DNA of 10,470 bases, taken from NCBI GenBank assembly GCA_047629095.1, contig JBLHWM010000107.1, positions 1-10,470 on the forward strand. The letters are read 5' to 3'. Made by a program: the position numbers and the translations under genes. The stretch's first letter is position 1; each line of letters begins with the position of its first letter. This DNA comes from CALBMX01 sp047629095 (GTDB lineage Bacteria > Planctomycetota > UBA1135 > GCA-002686595). Shown piece by piece: positions 1 to 8,523 of the stretch. The notes beneath the pieces were generated by a model. It saw only the letters and a program-made list of their open reading frames with translations. It did not search any database and was not told the origin of the DNA.

Positions 1-766
1 CCGCCAAGAGTACACCAGCCGCAAACGCGCCGAGTGCCGGGGAGATCCCCACCGAGTGAGCGGCGAGCGCCGAGCCGAGACCCGAGACCACGGCGAGCAA
101 CACGAGTAGGTCGCGGCTTCCCTGCACGGCTCGCGTGTGGAGCAGCTTGGGCATAACGAACTGGAAGAGGGCAAAGAGCGCCCCGAAGAGCAGCGCGCCA
201 TAGCCCAGGGCCACGCCCACGTCCGTCAGGATCTCCATACCCGTGCCACCCTTGGCGAGGGCGGTCATGAGCAGTACGAGCGCGACTACGGCCAGGTCCT
301 GAACCAGCAGAATGCCCAGGACATAGCCACCGTGGACCTTGCCAATGTCACCCTTCGCCGTAAGTTGCTGCAGCACGCACGCGGTACTACTGATGGCGAC
401 AATCGCGCCAACGCCAATGGCCGAGTCCATCGCGAGACCACAGAACTGCCCAACGATCATGGCCACTAGACCAGTGACCAGAACCTGGAGCACGCCACCC
501 ATCGTCGGGATGAAGCCCAGGCTGCTCAGCCTTGCCCAGGAGAACTCCAGGCCAATCGCAAACAGCAGCAGGGACACGCCGAGTTCCGCAAGCTGCTGGA
601 CCTCTTCCTGACTCGAGACCAAGTTGAAGGAGTTGGGCCCGAGCAGAAGGCCAGCCAGTAAGTATCCCACGACCGCGCTCTGCTTAAGACGTTGGCAGAT
701 CGCTCCGAACAAGAATCCAGCCGACAGCAGAATGAGGATGTCGGCGAGTGCCTCCCAGATTGACAT
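1..766 (-). CDS. Kef-type cation:proton antiporter (CPA2 family), C-terminal part beyond the window
   Basis: An open frame runs from ATG at 766 off the left edge; 255 residues are visible. It encodes a very hydrophobic integral membrane protein of the CPA2 family (KefB/KefC, Na+/H+ exchanger domain), which exchanges K+ or Na+ for protons across the inner membrane. Family signatures seen: VVGYLLAGLLLGP at residues 32-44, LLFAIGLEF at 67-75, SSTACVLQQL at 126-135, the VQDLAVV segment with the conserved Gln-Asp at 156-157, and SPALGAFAAGVLLA at 242-255. These fall in the order seen in KefC. A GGAGAA about 10 bases before the ATG (777-782, minus sense) supports this start. The C-terminal part, including any RCK/TrkA-N nucleotide-binding domain, is outside the window, so I cannot tell a glutathione-gated Kef channel from a simpler antiporter. 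It lies 252 bases downstream of mutS on the same strand; co-transcription is not shown. Confidence 0.9.
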   Translation of the reverse strand, partial: MSIWEALADILILLSAGFLFGAICQRLKQSAVVGYLLAGLLLGPNSFNLVSSQEEVQQLAELGVSLLLFAIGLEFSWARLSSLGFIPTMGGVLQVLVTGLVAMIVGQFCGLAMDSAIGVGAIVAISSTACVLQQLTAKGDIGKVHGGYVLGILLVQDLAVVALVLLMTALAKGGTGMEILTDVGVALGYGALLFGALFALFQFVMPKLLHTRAVQGSRDLLVLLAVVSGLGSALAAHSVGISPALGAFAAGVLLA

Positions 767-1018
767 GGTGCTTAGATTCTCCGTGTGTGGTGGCGGTCCT
801 GGGAGCGCAAAGCTGCACTCCCTAGCGGCACTCTACGGCGAGGCCAAAACCGGCGCAACAGGAGTTGGACGCTTCGAAAGGGATCACGCCTCGTACCGCA
901 TATTGTTACTCGGGTGTTCCATTCTGGCGCTCGCCGATGGAAGAGCCCGGCTTAGTTGGAACGGTCTCGACAGGCAGTGGGGCAATCGAGCGGGTTGTGC
1001 CCAGCCCTTGGACCAGTC
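767..1018. other. spacer between the Kef-type gene and mutS, no gene seen
   Basis: There are 252 bases between two minus-strand genes. I found no coding frame with protein-like composition. Just past the mutS stop there is a weak 5-bp stem (980-984 with 998-1002) without a T-run, so I do not call a terminator. Ahead of the Kef-type gene, minus-sense TTGCGC and TAGAGT hexamers lie 17 bases apart, but they match the sigma-70 consensus poorly. The leader of the Kef-type gene (767-790, minus sense) contains its GGAGAA ribosome site. Confidence 0.5.
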
Positions 1019-3817
1019 TCAGTCTCCAGCGAGGCCGCGCAGCTCTTGGAGCTTGAGCAGGGCCTCGATGGGCGTCATGGAGTTGACGTCGAGGGCGCGC
1101 AAGAGGGCGTCCGTCTTGGACTCCGGTGCGGGCGCAGCGGATGACTCCGGCTGGGTGTAGGTCGAGCCCGGAGCGGCGATGGGGAGGCGCTCGTGGGTCG
1201 GAGTCTCGGACTCGAGGTCGCGCAGGATCTCCTCGGCGCGCACCAGGACTTCGCTGGGTACGCCGGCGAGGCGCGCCACGTGGATGCCGTAGCTGCGATC
1301 GGTGCTGCCCTCGACGATGCGGTGCAGGAACGCGATCTCGTCGCCGGTCTCGCGCACGGCGACGTTGAGGTTGCAGACGTCGGAGAAGGTGTCCTCGAGT
1401 GCGGTCAGCTGGTGGTAGTGGGTCGCGAACAGGGTGCGCGCGCCGATGTTCTCGTGCATGTGCTCGACCAGGGACCAGGCGAGGGCCAGGCCGTCGTAGG
1501 TGCTGGTGCCGCGACCGACCTCGTCCAGGATCACGAGGGACCTAGAGGTGGCGTTGTTCAGGATGTTCGCGATCTCGATCATCTCGACCATGAACGTCGA
1601 CGCTCCGCGGCTGATGTCGTCGCCGGAGCCGACGCGGGTGAAGATGCGGTCGGTGACGCCCACGTGGGCGGACTGGGCGGGCACCCAGGAGCCGACCTGG
1701 GCGAGCAGGGCGATCAGCGCGGTCTGGCGGATGTAGGTCGACTTACCCGCCATGTTCGGGCCGGTGAGGATCGCGATGCGTCGACTGGAATCGGCGGCCG
1801 CGTCCAGGGTGCTGTCGTTGGGCACGAAGACCTCGCAGGCGGCGGACTGCTCGATGACCGGGTGGCGGCCCTCGACGATGCGCAGGCAGTCGTCGTTCGC
1901 AATCGTCGGCGGGCAGTAGCGCATCTCGGCGGCGACCTCGGCTAGGCCGGACAGCACGTCCAGCTCGGCGAGGCCACGGGCCGTGTCAAGGATGCGACCG
2001 ATCTCCGCGGCCACGCTATCGCGCAGCTTGCCGAAGAGGTCGTATTCGAGGTCGCGGCTGAGCTCGTCGGCCTTCAAGACCTTCGTCTCGAACTCCTTGA
2101 GCTCGGGCGTGATGTAGCGCTCGCAGGTCTTGATCGTCTGCTTGCGGATGTAGCGATCGGGCACGCGATCCACTTGGCCCCGGGGCACTTCTAGGAAGTA
2201 GCCGAAGACCGAGTTGTAGCCGATGCGCAGGCCGGTGATGCCCGTGAGCTCGCCTTCGCGGGCTTGGAACTGGGCCATGGCCTGCTTGCCGCTGCCGGAG
2301 ATCTCGCGCAGCTCATCCAGCTCGGCGTGGAAGCCGTCGCGCACCAGGGCGCCTTCCTTGATCGCCATGGGGGGCGAGTCCACGAGCGTGTTGCGGATCT
2401 GGGAGGTCACGTCCTCGAGGGCGTCGAGGCGCTCTTCGAGCTCGCGCAGGATCGGCGAGCCCACCGTGGCGAGCTGTAGCTTGATCGGTGGTACAACGGC
2501 CAGGGATGCGGCCAATGCAACCAGGTCGCGGCCGTTGGCGCGCCCCGTGGAGAGTTTCGCGACCAGGCGCTCGATATCGAGCACGTCCCGCAGGGCCTCG
2601 CGGATCTCCTCGCGCAGAAAAACGGTCTGCACGAACTCGGTGACGCCTTCCTGGCGCCGCGTGATCGCGTCGACCTGGGTCAGGGGCGACAGCAGCCACT
2701 CGCGCATGAGGCGCGCACCCATGGGCGTGATCGACCGATCCACCGCATCTAGCAGCGTGCCCTCGCGGCGCTCACCGCGCTGGGTCACCACCAACTCGAG
2801 GCACGAGCGCGTGGCGTGGTCCAACACCAAGTGATCCGACGGCTCGACCTTCTGAATATGCCGCACGTGGTCGCAGTTCGCGCGCTGGGTCTCTTCCAAG
2901 TACTCGATCAGAGCGCCCGCCGCAGAGACCACCGGCGACTCGTCGGAGAATCCGTAGCCCTCCAACGTCTTCACCTTAAAGTGGCGCTCGAGTGCGCGCC
3001 GCATGCCCTCGCGATCGAAGCGCCAGTCGTCGCGCTCCGTCACGCGCTGGCCCAAACGACCGCGCAGTTCGACGCCGTCTTCCCAGCGATCCTCCAGGGT
3101 CATGGGCCAGAGCAATTCCGCCGGGCGGATCCGCGCTAGCTCGTCGTCGATCTCATCGGGGGAGAGCTCGGCCGCCGAGAAGCTGCCCGTGGAAATATCC
3201 ACCCAGGCGAGTCCCGCTTTTGGCGTGCCCTTGCCCGTGGTGATGAACACGCTCGCGAGGTAGTTGCTCTCCTTTGATTCAAGAGCATTCTCTTCCGTCA
3301 GAGTGCCCGGCGTCACAATGCGCACCACGCCGCGATCCACAATGCCCTTCACATGGCGCGGATCTTGGAGTTGCTCGCAGATCGCAACCTTGAAGCCCTT
3401 GCGCACCAATCGAATCAGGTAGTTCTCCGCCGCCTTGACGGGAATGCCCGCCATCGGCATCGCATTCGCACCCTTGTCCCGAGCCGTCAGGGTCAGGCCG
3501 ATCTCACGGGACGCAATCACAGCGTCCTCGCCAAACATCTCGTAGAAGTCGCCCATGCGAAAGAAGAGCAGCGCACCCGGCGCGTCCTTCTTCGCCTTGT
3601 TGAACTGCTGCATCATGGGCGTCACACCGCCCTTCTTCTTGGCTTTCTTGGAAGCCCTCTTTTTCTTGGCTGGCGCAGGCGTGTCGACGGACGCAGGAGT
3701 CCCACTCCCGGACTCCACCGAAGCCCCGGTCGCACCATCGTTGTGTTCGCTCTTCTGCACCGCGTCCGCTTTAGCTTCTTCCACCGTGCCCCAATCCAAA
3801 AAGTCTTTCTGATCCAT
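1019..3817 (-). CDS. mutS: DNA mismatch repair protein MutS
   Basis: MutS, 932 residues, is the cytoplasmic ATPase that binds mismatches and small loops and recruits MutL in methyl- or nick-directed repair. Visible motifs: TPMMQQ at 66-71 opening the mismatch-binding domain; the mismatch-wedging Phe and Glu in DFYEMF (F91, E93); AICEQLQDP at 145-153; VRIVTPGT at 165-172; Walker A GPNMAGKST at 686-694; STFMVEM at 740-746; Walker B LVILDEVGRGTST at 761-773; and the ATHYHQL switch at 798-804. A Pro/Ser/Ala-rich linker (about 872-900) leads to the C-terminal helical MTPIEALLKLQEL segment. The protein is longer than E. coli MutS (853 residues) because about 64 residues precede the conserved start, including a lysine/alanine-rich tract at 49-64. 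The ATG at 3817 has no clear SD. An in-frame GTG at 3625 has AAGAAGG five bases upstream and would give a protein of about 868 residues. All catalytic motifs are intact, so it should be functional. Confidence 0.97.
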   Translation of the reverse strand: MDQKDFLDWGTVEEAKADAVQKSEHNDGATGASVESGSGTPASVDTPAPAKKKRASKKAKKKGGVTPMMQQFNKAKKDAPGALLFFRMGDFYEMFGEDAVIASREIGLTLTARDKGANAMPMAGIPVKAAENYLIRLVRKGFKVAICEQLQDPRHVKGIVDRGVVRIVTPGTLTEENALESKESNYLASVFITTGKGTPKAGLAWVDISTGSFSAAELSPDEIDDELARIRPAELLWPMTLEDRWEDGVELRGRLGQRVTERDDWRFDREGMRRALERHFKVKTLEGYGFSDESPVVSAAGALIEYLEETQRANCDHVRHIQKVEPSDHLVLDHATRSCLELVVTQRGERREGTLLDAVDRSITPMGARLMREWLLSPLTQVDAITRRQEGVTEFVQTVFLREEIREALRDVLDIERLVAKLSTGRANGRDLVALAASLAVVPPIKLQLATVGSPILRELEERLDALEDVTSQIRNTLVDSPPMAIKEGALVRDGFHAELDELREISGSGKQAMAQFQAREGELTGITGLRIGYNSVFGYFLEVPRGQVDRVPDRYIRKQTIKTCERYITPELKEFETKVLKADELSRDLEYDLFGKLRDSVAAEIGRILDTARGLAELDVLSGLAEVAAEMRYCPPTIANDDCLRIVEGRHPVIEQSAACEVFVPNDSTLDAAADSSRRIAILTGPNMAGKSTYIRQTALIALLAQVGSWVPAQSAHVGVTDRIFTRVGSGDDISRGASTFMVEMIEIANILNNATSRSLVILDEVGRGTSTYDGLALAWSLVEHMHENIGARTLFATHYHQLTALEDTFSDVCNLNVAVRETGDEIAFLHRIVEGSTDRSYGIHVARLAGVPSEVLVRAEEILRDLESETPTHERLPIAAPGSTYTQPESSAAPAPESKTDALLRALDVNSMTPIEALLKLQELRGLAGD

Positions 3818-4084
3818 AGTCCTATCGTCCGGCTATCGAATCGATGCCCGGGCCCAAGAGTTTAGCAGCCCGCCCCCGAAAGCAGCAGTCCCCCGTGACA
3901 AAGCCGTTGGTGCCAGGCATGGCCCCGTGAGCCAAGCTCCGGCCTCCCCAATTCCCCGCCACCTAGCATCGAGCAGCGGCCCAGGGACCGCTCGTCGACA
4001 CCTCGGACTCGATCGGCTCGATGTTTTTCACCGCTGACGGCAAGCGCCTGGCCCGCATCTTTCGGCGCAGTAGTCGCTCTTAGA

Positions 4085-4109
4085 TAGGGGTTGAGACTTG
4101 CTCCCCCTA
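4085..4109. repeat. inverted repeat TAGGGG/CCCCTA
   Basis: Six-base perfect arms at 4085-4090 and 4104-4109 are separated by 13 bases, in the mutS/DUF2339 divergent spacer, about 200 bases upstream of the DUF2339 start. No T-run follows on the plus strand. It could be an operator or chance; nothing else supports either reading. Confidence 0.3.
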
Positions 4110-4175
4110 ACTGTCGAGTAAGCCCTTTAGCTACCCGCGGCTAGCGGATCCCAAGTTGGTTTGGTCTCACTGGAA

Positions 4176-4207
4176 ATGGCCCATGGGGACTGTCTTAGAC
4201 GGGCCAT
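4176..4207. repeat. inverted repeat ATGGCCC/GGGCCAT with inner palindrome
   Basis: Seven-base perfect arms at 4176-4182 and 4201-4207 are separated by 18 bases. The loop ends with GTCTTAGAC (4192-4200), itself a 4+1+4 palindrome. It lies 100 to 130 bases upstream of the DUF2339 start, where an operator would be reasonable. The function is inferred from position only. Confidence 0.35.
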
Positions 4208-4306
4208 GAACGAGCGAGTCTGGGCACTCACCGCACAGGGAATGTCGATAGCAATTCTCTTTCGTGTTTCGAGTCGACCTGATTCTTGTAGGCTACTTGG
4301 CTTCCC

Positions 4307-7150
4307 ATGATCATCCTCTTCGCTGTCCTTGGATTCTTGATTGGCACGGTGCTCGACGGCCCCGAGGTTGGCTTGGTTGGCGCGCTCCTTTCCTGCATAC
4401 CGGCAGCTTTGATCCAGGCGCACCGCCGGCTCGGCTGGCATGAGAAGCGGCTTGCGACCCAGGAGCGCGAGATCAAGGCCCTTCGCTCCGAACTGGACGA
4501 GCAGCGTGCACAGCAAGAGTCGAGAGTCAGCTCGGAGGTCTCATCCGCGAGCGTGCCCGACGCCAAGCAGACTCCAGCGGAGTTCAATCTAGAGGCGCGC
4601 GATTCTGCGGTGCGCGTTGCGGCTGCGCTCTCGAGCCCTTTACCGCCCCCTCTTCCAAAGCGGCACATGCCGCTTCCGAGGCCGCCCGGTGAAGCGCCAA
4701 AACCGAAGCGCAAGGCGGGTTGGGAAGCGGGGATATTTGGCAGCGCAGGTGCCTGGACCAAGGAGCTCTTCACGGGTGGCAATACCATGGTTCGCGCCGG
4801 TCTGCTGGTACTTCTCGTAGGCGTCGTGCTGCTGCTGAAGTACGCCGCAGAGCACTCGCTCTTCCCGATTGAAGCGCGCATGGGCAGCGCCGCACTCTTG
4901 GGTAGCGCATTGATCGCGGTCGGTTTCCGCAAGATCGAATCGCGGCCAGGGTTTGCAACGACGCTGCAGGGCGGCGGCGTGGCGATCTTGTATATGGTGG
5001 TCTTCTTCTCGTTCGCGAAGTACGAGCTGTTACCCGCTGTTCTCGCCTTTGGTCTGTTGGCGAGCATCGCGATGTTTAGCGGCGCAATGGCGGTGCTACA
5101 GAACAGCCTGGCGATGATCTTGATCGGGATCACCTTCGGGTTCCTAGCGCCACTCCTCGCCAACACGGGCAGCGGCAACCACGTGGCGCTGTTTGGCTAT
5201 TACACGGTGCTCAACCTCTTGATTGTCGGCGTTGCCTGGTACCGATCCTGGCGCCCGCTCAACCTGCTGGGCTTCTGCTTCACCTTCGGCATCGGCACGG
5301 TGTGGGGAGTGCTCGATTACAAGCCCGAGAACTTCGCCAGCACCGAGCCGTTCCTGATTGGCTTTTTCCTGATGTATGTGGCCATCGTGGCGATCTTCGC
5401 CTGGCGCCGGCCCGCAAAGCTGAAGGGCTGGGTCGACGGCAGCCTGACGTTCGGCGCCCCCCTCGCCGTGTTGGCCTTGCAATACCAGCTCGTGAAGGAC
5501 ATGCCCTTTGGCATGGCGTACACCGCTGCCGGCATGGCCGCTGTCTACATCATCGTGGCGAGCTTTCTGTTCCAACGCGCACCCAAGGCTATGCGCAACC
5601 TAGTCGAGGCCTTCCTCGCATTGGGCGTCGGCTTCGCAACCCTGGCGATCCCCTATGGCTTCAGCAATCAATCCCTAACCGGTGCAACCTGGGCTGTCGA
5701 AGGCCTTGGGCTCTACTGGCTTGGCGTGCGGCAGCAGCGCCCACTCTCGCGCATAGCGGGCGGCGCCTTGCAGCTTCTGGCCGGCGTAGCTTTGCTCGGG
5801 AGCCTCCTGTGGAACAGCTATCCCGACGAAGCCCTCCCGGTCTTGAACACGCGCTTTGTGGCGGGCCTCTTCCTGGCGTTCTGCGGCTACGCAATCGCCT
5901 ATCTGGCGCACAGACATCGGGACAAGCTTCCGAAGGCTGAGCGCTTCTTCGTCGTACTGATTCCCTGGTCCGTAATCTGGTGGTTCGGGATCTCATCCGC
6001 GGAAATCAACGAGCATGTGCCGCGTGGCTTCGAGCCCGCTGCAGGCGTGCTCTGGTTTGCATCGACGTGCCTTCTCTACGAGCTGCTCGGGCGACGCCTG
6101 CGCTGGACTCAGGGTCGAATCCCCGCATTGCTGGCCGTTCCAGGCATCTTCCTCCTGACCGTCTCCTATGGAATGCAGGAGGTTGCGCTCAACCCAAGTG
6201 CGGGAAACCGATACAACGGACTCGCCTTCGAACTTACCCTAAGGCGCAATCCCCTGGCGGACGGTGGCTGGCTGGCTTGGCCGGTACTCGTGGCTAGTCT
6301 CTACTTCATTCTCTTCCGCATGTCGCGGGATAAGATCGCGCGGCTGGTCCCCCTGCATGCCGCAGGACACTGGAGCGTTACGCTCCTGGTAGCTCTACTT
6401 GTGGGCTACTTTGTACGCTCGGTGGATGGGCTGACGGGCAGCTGGAGCGTGGCGGCATTCGGCTGCGCCCTACTGGGCATGTTCGCGCTGACCTGGAGAC
6501 TTCTCGGTCGTATCCAAGACGATCAGCTGCGCGCAAGCTACGGCAAGTACCTGCTTGGAGTCATGGCCCTCGCGCTCTGTGTGTGGCACATGCGCACGGG
6601 CATCATGGCGTCCGGAGAAGGTGGAGCATTGATTGGCTACCTGCCCTTGATCAACCCGATCGATGTGAGCCTTGGCTTGGTTTTCGTGACCCTCTGGGCC
6701 TGGCTGCAGAGCAACAGGCGGGACTTGCTGCCCGTGCTTGGACCGATGGCTTTCCTCTGGTTCAGCGGCACCCTCGCGCGCACGGCATTCCACCTGCACG
6801 AGGCGACCTTCGCGGACGTTACCATTCGCACCTTCCGCTATGACTTGCAGTCCCTGTGGAATCTAGGCTCGCTCCAAGTGGCCTACTCCGTTAGCTGGGC
6901 CTTGATCGGTCTCGCGACGATTCTGTGGGCGACCAAGCGCAGCAACCGAGTGCTGTGGCAAGTGGGCAGCGGGCTCTTGGGCGTCGTTGTGATCAAGCTC
7001 TTCTTGGTCGACCTGAAAGAGCTCGGCAGCATCCAAAAAATCGTCACGTTCCTCGTGGTCGGGCTGCTGTTGCTCGTCGTGGGTTACTTCTCGCCCATGC
7101 CCCCGTCGCCGGCAAAGTCCAAGGCCGAAACCGAATCCGAACTCTCATGA
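4307..7150 (+). CDS. DUF2339-family polytopic membrane protein
   Basis: This 947-residue integral membrane protein belongs to the DUF2339 family, whose function is unknown. Layout: two hydrophobic segments at about 1-17 and 20-37; a charged, probably coiled-coil stretch at 42-75; a proline-rich linker at about 110-135; then a long series of membrane helices to about residue 930 and a short polar tail. Family signatures are FTGGN at 155-159 followed by a helix and LLLKYAAEHSLFPIEARM (about 175-192), and WAVEGLGLYWLGVRQQR at 462-478. The start is well constrained: an in-frame TAG at 4289-4291 leaves only ATG 4307 as an ordinary start, although no good SD precedes it. The stop TGA overlaps the ATG of the next gene (ATGA, 7147-7150), which suggests translational coupling to the DUF3999 protein. 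The protein acts in the inner membrane. A transport or envelope-maintenance role would be a guess. Confidence 0.9.
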   Translation: MIILFAVLGFLIGTVLDGPEVGLVGALLSCIPAALIQAHRRLGWHEKRLATQEREIKALRSELDEQRAQQESRVSSEVSSASVPDAKQTPAEFNLEARDSAVRVAAALSSPLPPPLPKRHMPLPRPPGEAPKPKRKAGWEAGIFGSAGAWTKELFTGGNTMVRAGLLVLLVGVVLLLKYAAEHSLFPIEARMGSAALLGSALIAVGFRKIESRPGFATTLQGGGVAILYMVVFFSFAKYELLPAVLAFGLLASIAMFSGAMAVLQNSLAMILIGITFGFLAPLLANTGSGNHVALFGYYTVLNLLIVGVAWYRSWRPLNLLGFCFTFGIGTVWGVLDYKPENFASTEPFLIGFFLMYVAIVAIFAWRRPAKLKGWVDGSLTFGAPLAVLALQYQLVKDMPFGMAYTAAGMAAVYIIVASFLFQRAPKAMRNLVEAFLALGVGFATLAIPYGFSNQSLTGATWAVEGLGLYWLGVRQQRPLSRIAGGALQLLAGVALLGSLLWNSYPDEALPVLNTRFVAGLFLAFCGYAIAYLAHRHRDKLPKAERFFVVLIPWSVIWWFGISSAEINEHVPRGFEPAAGVLWFASTCLLYELLGRRLRWTQGRIPALLAVPGIFLLTVSYGMQEVALNPSAGNRYNGLAFELTLRRNPLADGGWLAWPVLVASLYFILFRMSRDKIARLVPLHAAGHWSVTLLVALLVGYFVRSVDGLTGSWSVAAFGCALLGMFALTWRLLGRIQDDQLRASYGKYLLGVMALALCVWHMRTGIMASGEGGALIGYLPLINPIDVSLGLVFVTLWAWLQSNRRDLLPVLGPMAFLWFSGTLARTAFHLHEATFADVTIRTFRYDLQSLWNLGSLQVAYSVSWALIGLATILWATKRSNRVLWQVGSGLLGVVVIKLFLVDLKELGSIQKIVTFLVVGLLLLVVGYFSPMPPSPAKSKAETESELS

Positions 7151-8523
7151 AGCATCTCCTCGGAACCGCACTCTTTAGCCTCTGCTTGGCTTCGACGGGC
7201 CACGCCACCCAGGCCGACTCTTATCTCGACTCCTTCGCGAAAGGCATGGAGCTGACGACGACCTCGGCTGGTATCCAAACGCTGCTGCTGCCCGAGTCGG
7301 TCTACCGCGGGATCTCGAGTCCCATCCTCGGTGACCTGCGCGTCTTCAACGCCGCCGGCGAGCCCGTGCCCCACGCCCTGCGAACCTGGGTCGACGAGCA
7401 CTCGGTCGAGTACGGCACCAAGACGCGCCCGCTCTTCGCGATCCAGCGCGCCTCGGTCCAGGGCCTGCAGCTCGACGACCTGACGCTCACCATGACGCAC
7501 ACGGACGAGGGCAGTGTCCTGGACCTGTCGACCAATGCCGCCGCGGCTGGTGAGACGGACTCGCCGACCGGGGTCGCCGCTCACATCGTCGACCTCACGG
7601 GGCTCGAGCGCCCGGTTACCGCACTCAACTTCGTGCTGCCAGGATCGACCGAAAGCTTCCTCTGCCCTTTCTCCATCGAGTCCAGCACCGACCTCTCCAC
7701 CTGGAGCACCCTCGTTGCTAGGGAGACCCTGGCGAGCACCAGCAGCGGCGGCTCGCGCCTGCTGCGCACCCGCGCCGAGCTGCCCCAGACCACCGCGACC
7801 TATCTGCGGATCCAGTGGCTCGCCGAGGCGCCGCCCCTGGAGTTGGGCGAGGTCAAGCTGGAGCTGGCCGCCGGCCTGGGTATTCCTCAGCGGCGCAGCG
7901 TTCGGCTCCTTGGAAGCCTGCGCGCGAACGAGACGCACACCTACGACTTTCCCAGCGCTGGCCCGCTCCCGGTCACGCGCATCCAGGTGCACCTGCCCGA
8001 GGCCAACACCCTAGTGACCGCTAGCATCGTGGCGCGCCAGACCGAAGAGGGCACCTCGCGCACCGTGCTTCCCCGGCAGCAGTTCTTTCGCACCGGCAAC
8101 GAGGGCGAGTTCCAGAATAGCCCGCTCTCCATCCGCACGAACACCGGGCCTCTGTGGTCGATCTTCGTGGACCCAAATAGCAGTGGGCTGGGCCAGGGCG
8201 CCCCTGAATTGGAGCTTGAGTATTCGCCCCATCAGCTCGCCTTCCTCGCAAAGGACGGTGAGGGCCCCTTCACCCTGGCCTTCGGGAAGTACGGCGAGCG
8301 CTCTCCTTATATGGCATGGAGCGCGATGACCAAGGCGCAACCCGGCGAGCTGTCCACCGAGACGGTAACCCCCGGCGCCATCCGCGACCTGGCCGGCCCA
8401 GCCGCGCTGCTGGCTCCCGAGGGCGAGGGCCAGCTCAAGCTGTACATCCTGTGGGGCGTTCTGATCGCTGGAGTTGGCCTGCTTGCGGGCCTCAGTATCA
8501 AGCTCGCGCGCAAGATGGCCTAA
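7147..8523 (+). CDS. DUF3999-family exported protein with C-terminal membrane anchor
   Basis: This protein has 458 residues. The start is the ATG at 7147, which overlaps the stop of the DUF2339 gene by four bases. The open frame extends upstream to 6925, but that part lies inside the previous gene and is not protein-like. Residues 1-20 form a signal peptide (Lys-2, hydrophobic core, likely cleavage after STGHA). The DUF3999-type signature LGDLRVFNAAGEPVPHAL is at 61-78. The middle (roughly 160-230) reads like a beta-sandwich of the discoidin or carbohydrate-binding sort, with STDLSTWSTL and later YLRIQW. A single membrane helix at about 432-451 followed by Lys/Arg residues anchors it, so most of the protein should be periplasmic. 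Adjacent DUF2339 and DUF3999 genes are known from Gammaproteobacteria. I infer that the two proteins form one envelope complex. Their substrate is unknown. Confidence 0.88.
   Translation: MKHLLGTALFSLCLASTGHATQADSYLDSFAKGMELTTTSAGIQTLLLPESVYRGISSPILGDLRVFNAAGEPVPHALRTWVDEHSVEYGTKTRPLFAIQRASVQGLQLDDLTLTMTHTDEGSVLDLSTNAAAAGETDSPTGVAAHIVDLTGLERPVTALNFVLPGSTESFLCPFSIESSTDLSTWSTLVARETLASTSSGGSRLLRTRAELPQTTATYLRIQWLAEAPPLELGEVKLELAAGLGIPQRRSVRLLGSLRANETHTYDFPSAGPLPVTRIQVHLPEANTLVTASIVARQTEEGTSRTVLPRQQFFRTGNEGEFQNSPLSIRTNTGPLWSIFVDPNSSGLGQGAPELELEYSPHQLAFLAKDGEGPFTLAFGKYGERSPYMAWSAMTKAQPGELSTETVTPGAIRDLAGPAALLAPEGEGQLKLYILWGVLIAGVGLLAGLSIKLARKMA

Larger units (their letters stand above)
3818..4306. 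other. 489-base divergent intergenic region between mutS and the DUF2339 gene
   Basis: No convincing gene lies here. The region must carry the promoters of both divergent transcripts, but I could not identify a good -35/-10 pair for either. The best mutS candidate is a minus-sense TAAACT at 3859-3864, about 46 bases before the ATG and without a matching -35. Structures seen: a 6-bp inverted repeat TAGGGG/CCCCTA (4085-4090, 4104-4109); a 7-bp inverted repeat ATGGCCC/GGGCCAT (4176-4182, 4201-4207), whose loop holds the small palindrome GTCTTAGAC (4192-4200); and a short open stretch at 3967-4083 that is discussed in the findings. Confidence 0.6.

Noticed and set aside
137..611. Plus-strand open frames at 137-469 and 339-611
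   Set aside because: They oppose the Kef-type transporter, whose minus-strand translation shows conserved membrane motifs throughout.
777..860. Promoter-like TTGCGC and TAGAGT hexamers before the Kef-type gene
   Set aside because: Three and four matches of six to the sigma-70 consensus in a GC-rich genome of unknown phylum are not enough to call a promoter.
980..1002. Possible mutS terminator stem GGGCA/TGCCC
   Set aside because: Only five pairs, a 13-base loop and no T-run on the minus strand.
1193..1945. 250-residue plus-strand open frame opposite mutS
   Set aside because: It lies wholly antisense to conserved MutS motifs; its Gly/Asp/Val/Ala-rich translation is the typical mirror of a GC-rich gene.
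4228..5178. 316-residue minus-strand open frame opposite the DUF2339 gene
   Set aside because: It is antisense to DUF2339 signature motifs, and its Ser/Ala/Arg-rich translation has no domain character.
7084..7992. 302-residue minus-strand open frame opposite the DUF3999 gene
   Set aside because: It is antisense to a gene with a signal peptide, family motif and membrane anchor; its composition is low-complexity Gly/Arg/Gln and it has no recognisable domain.
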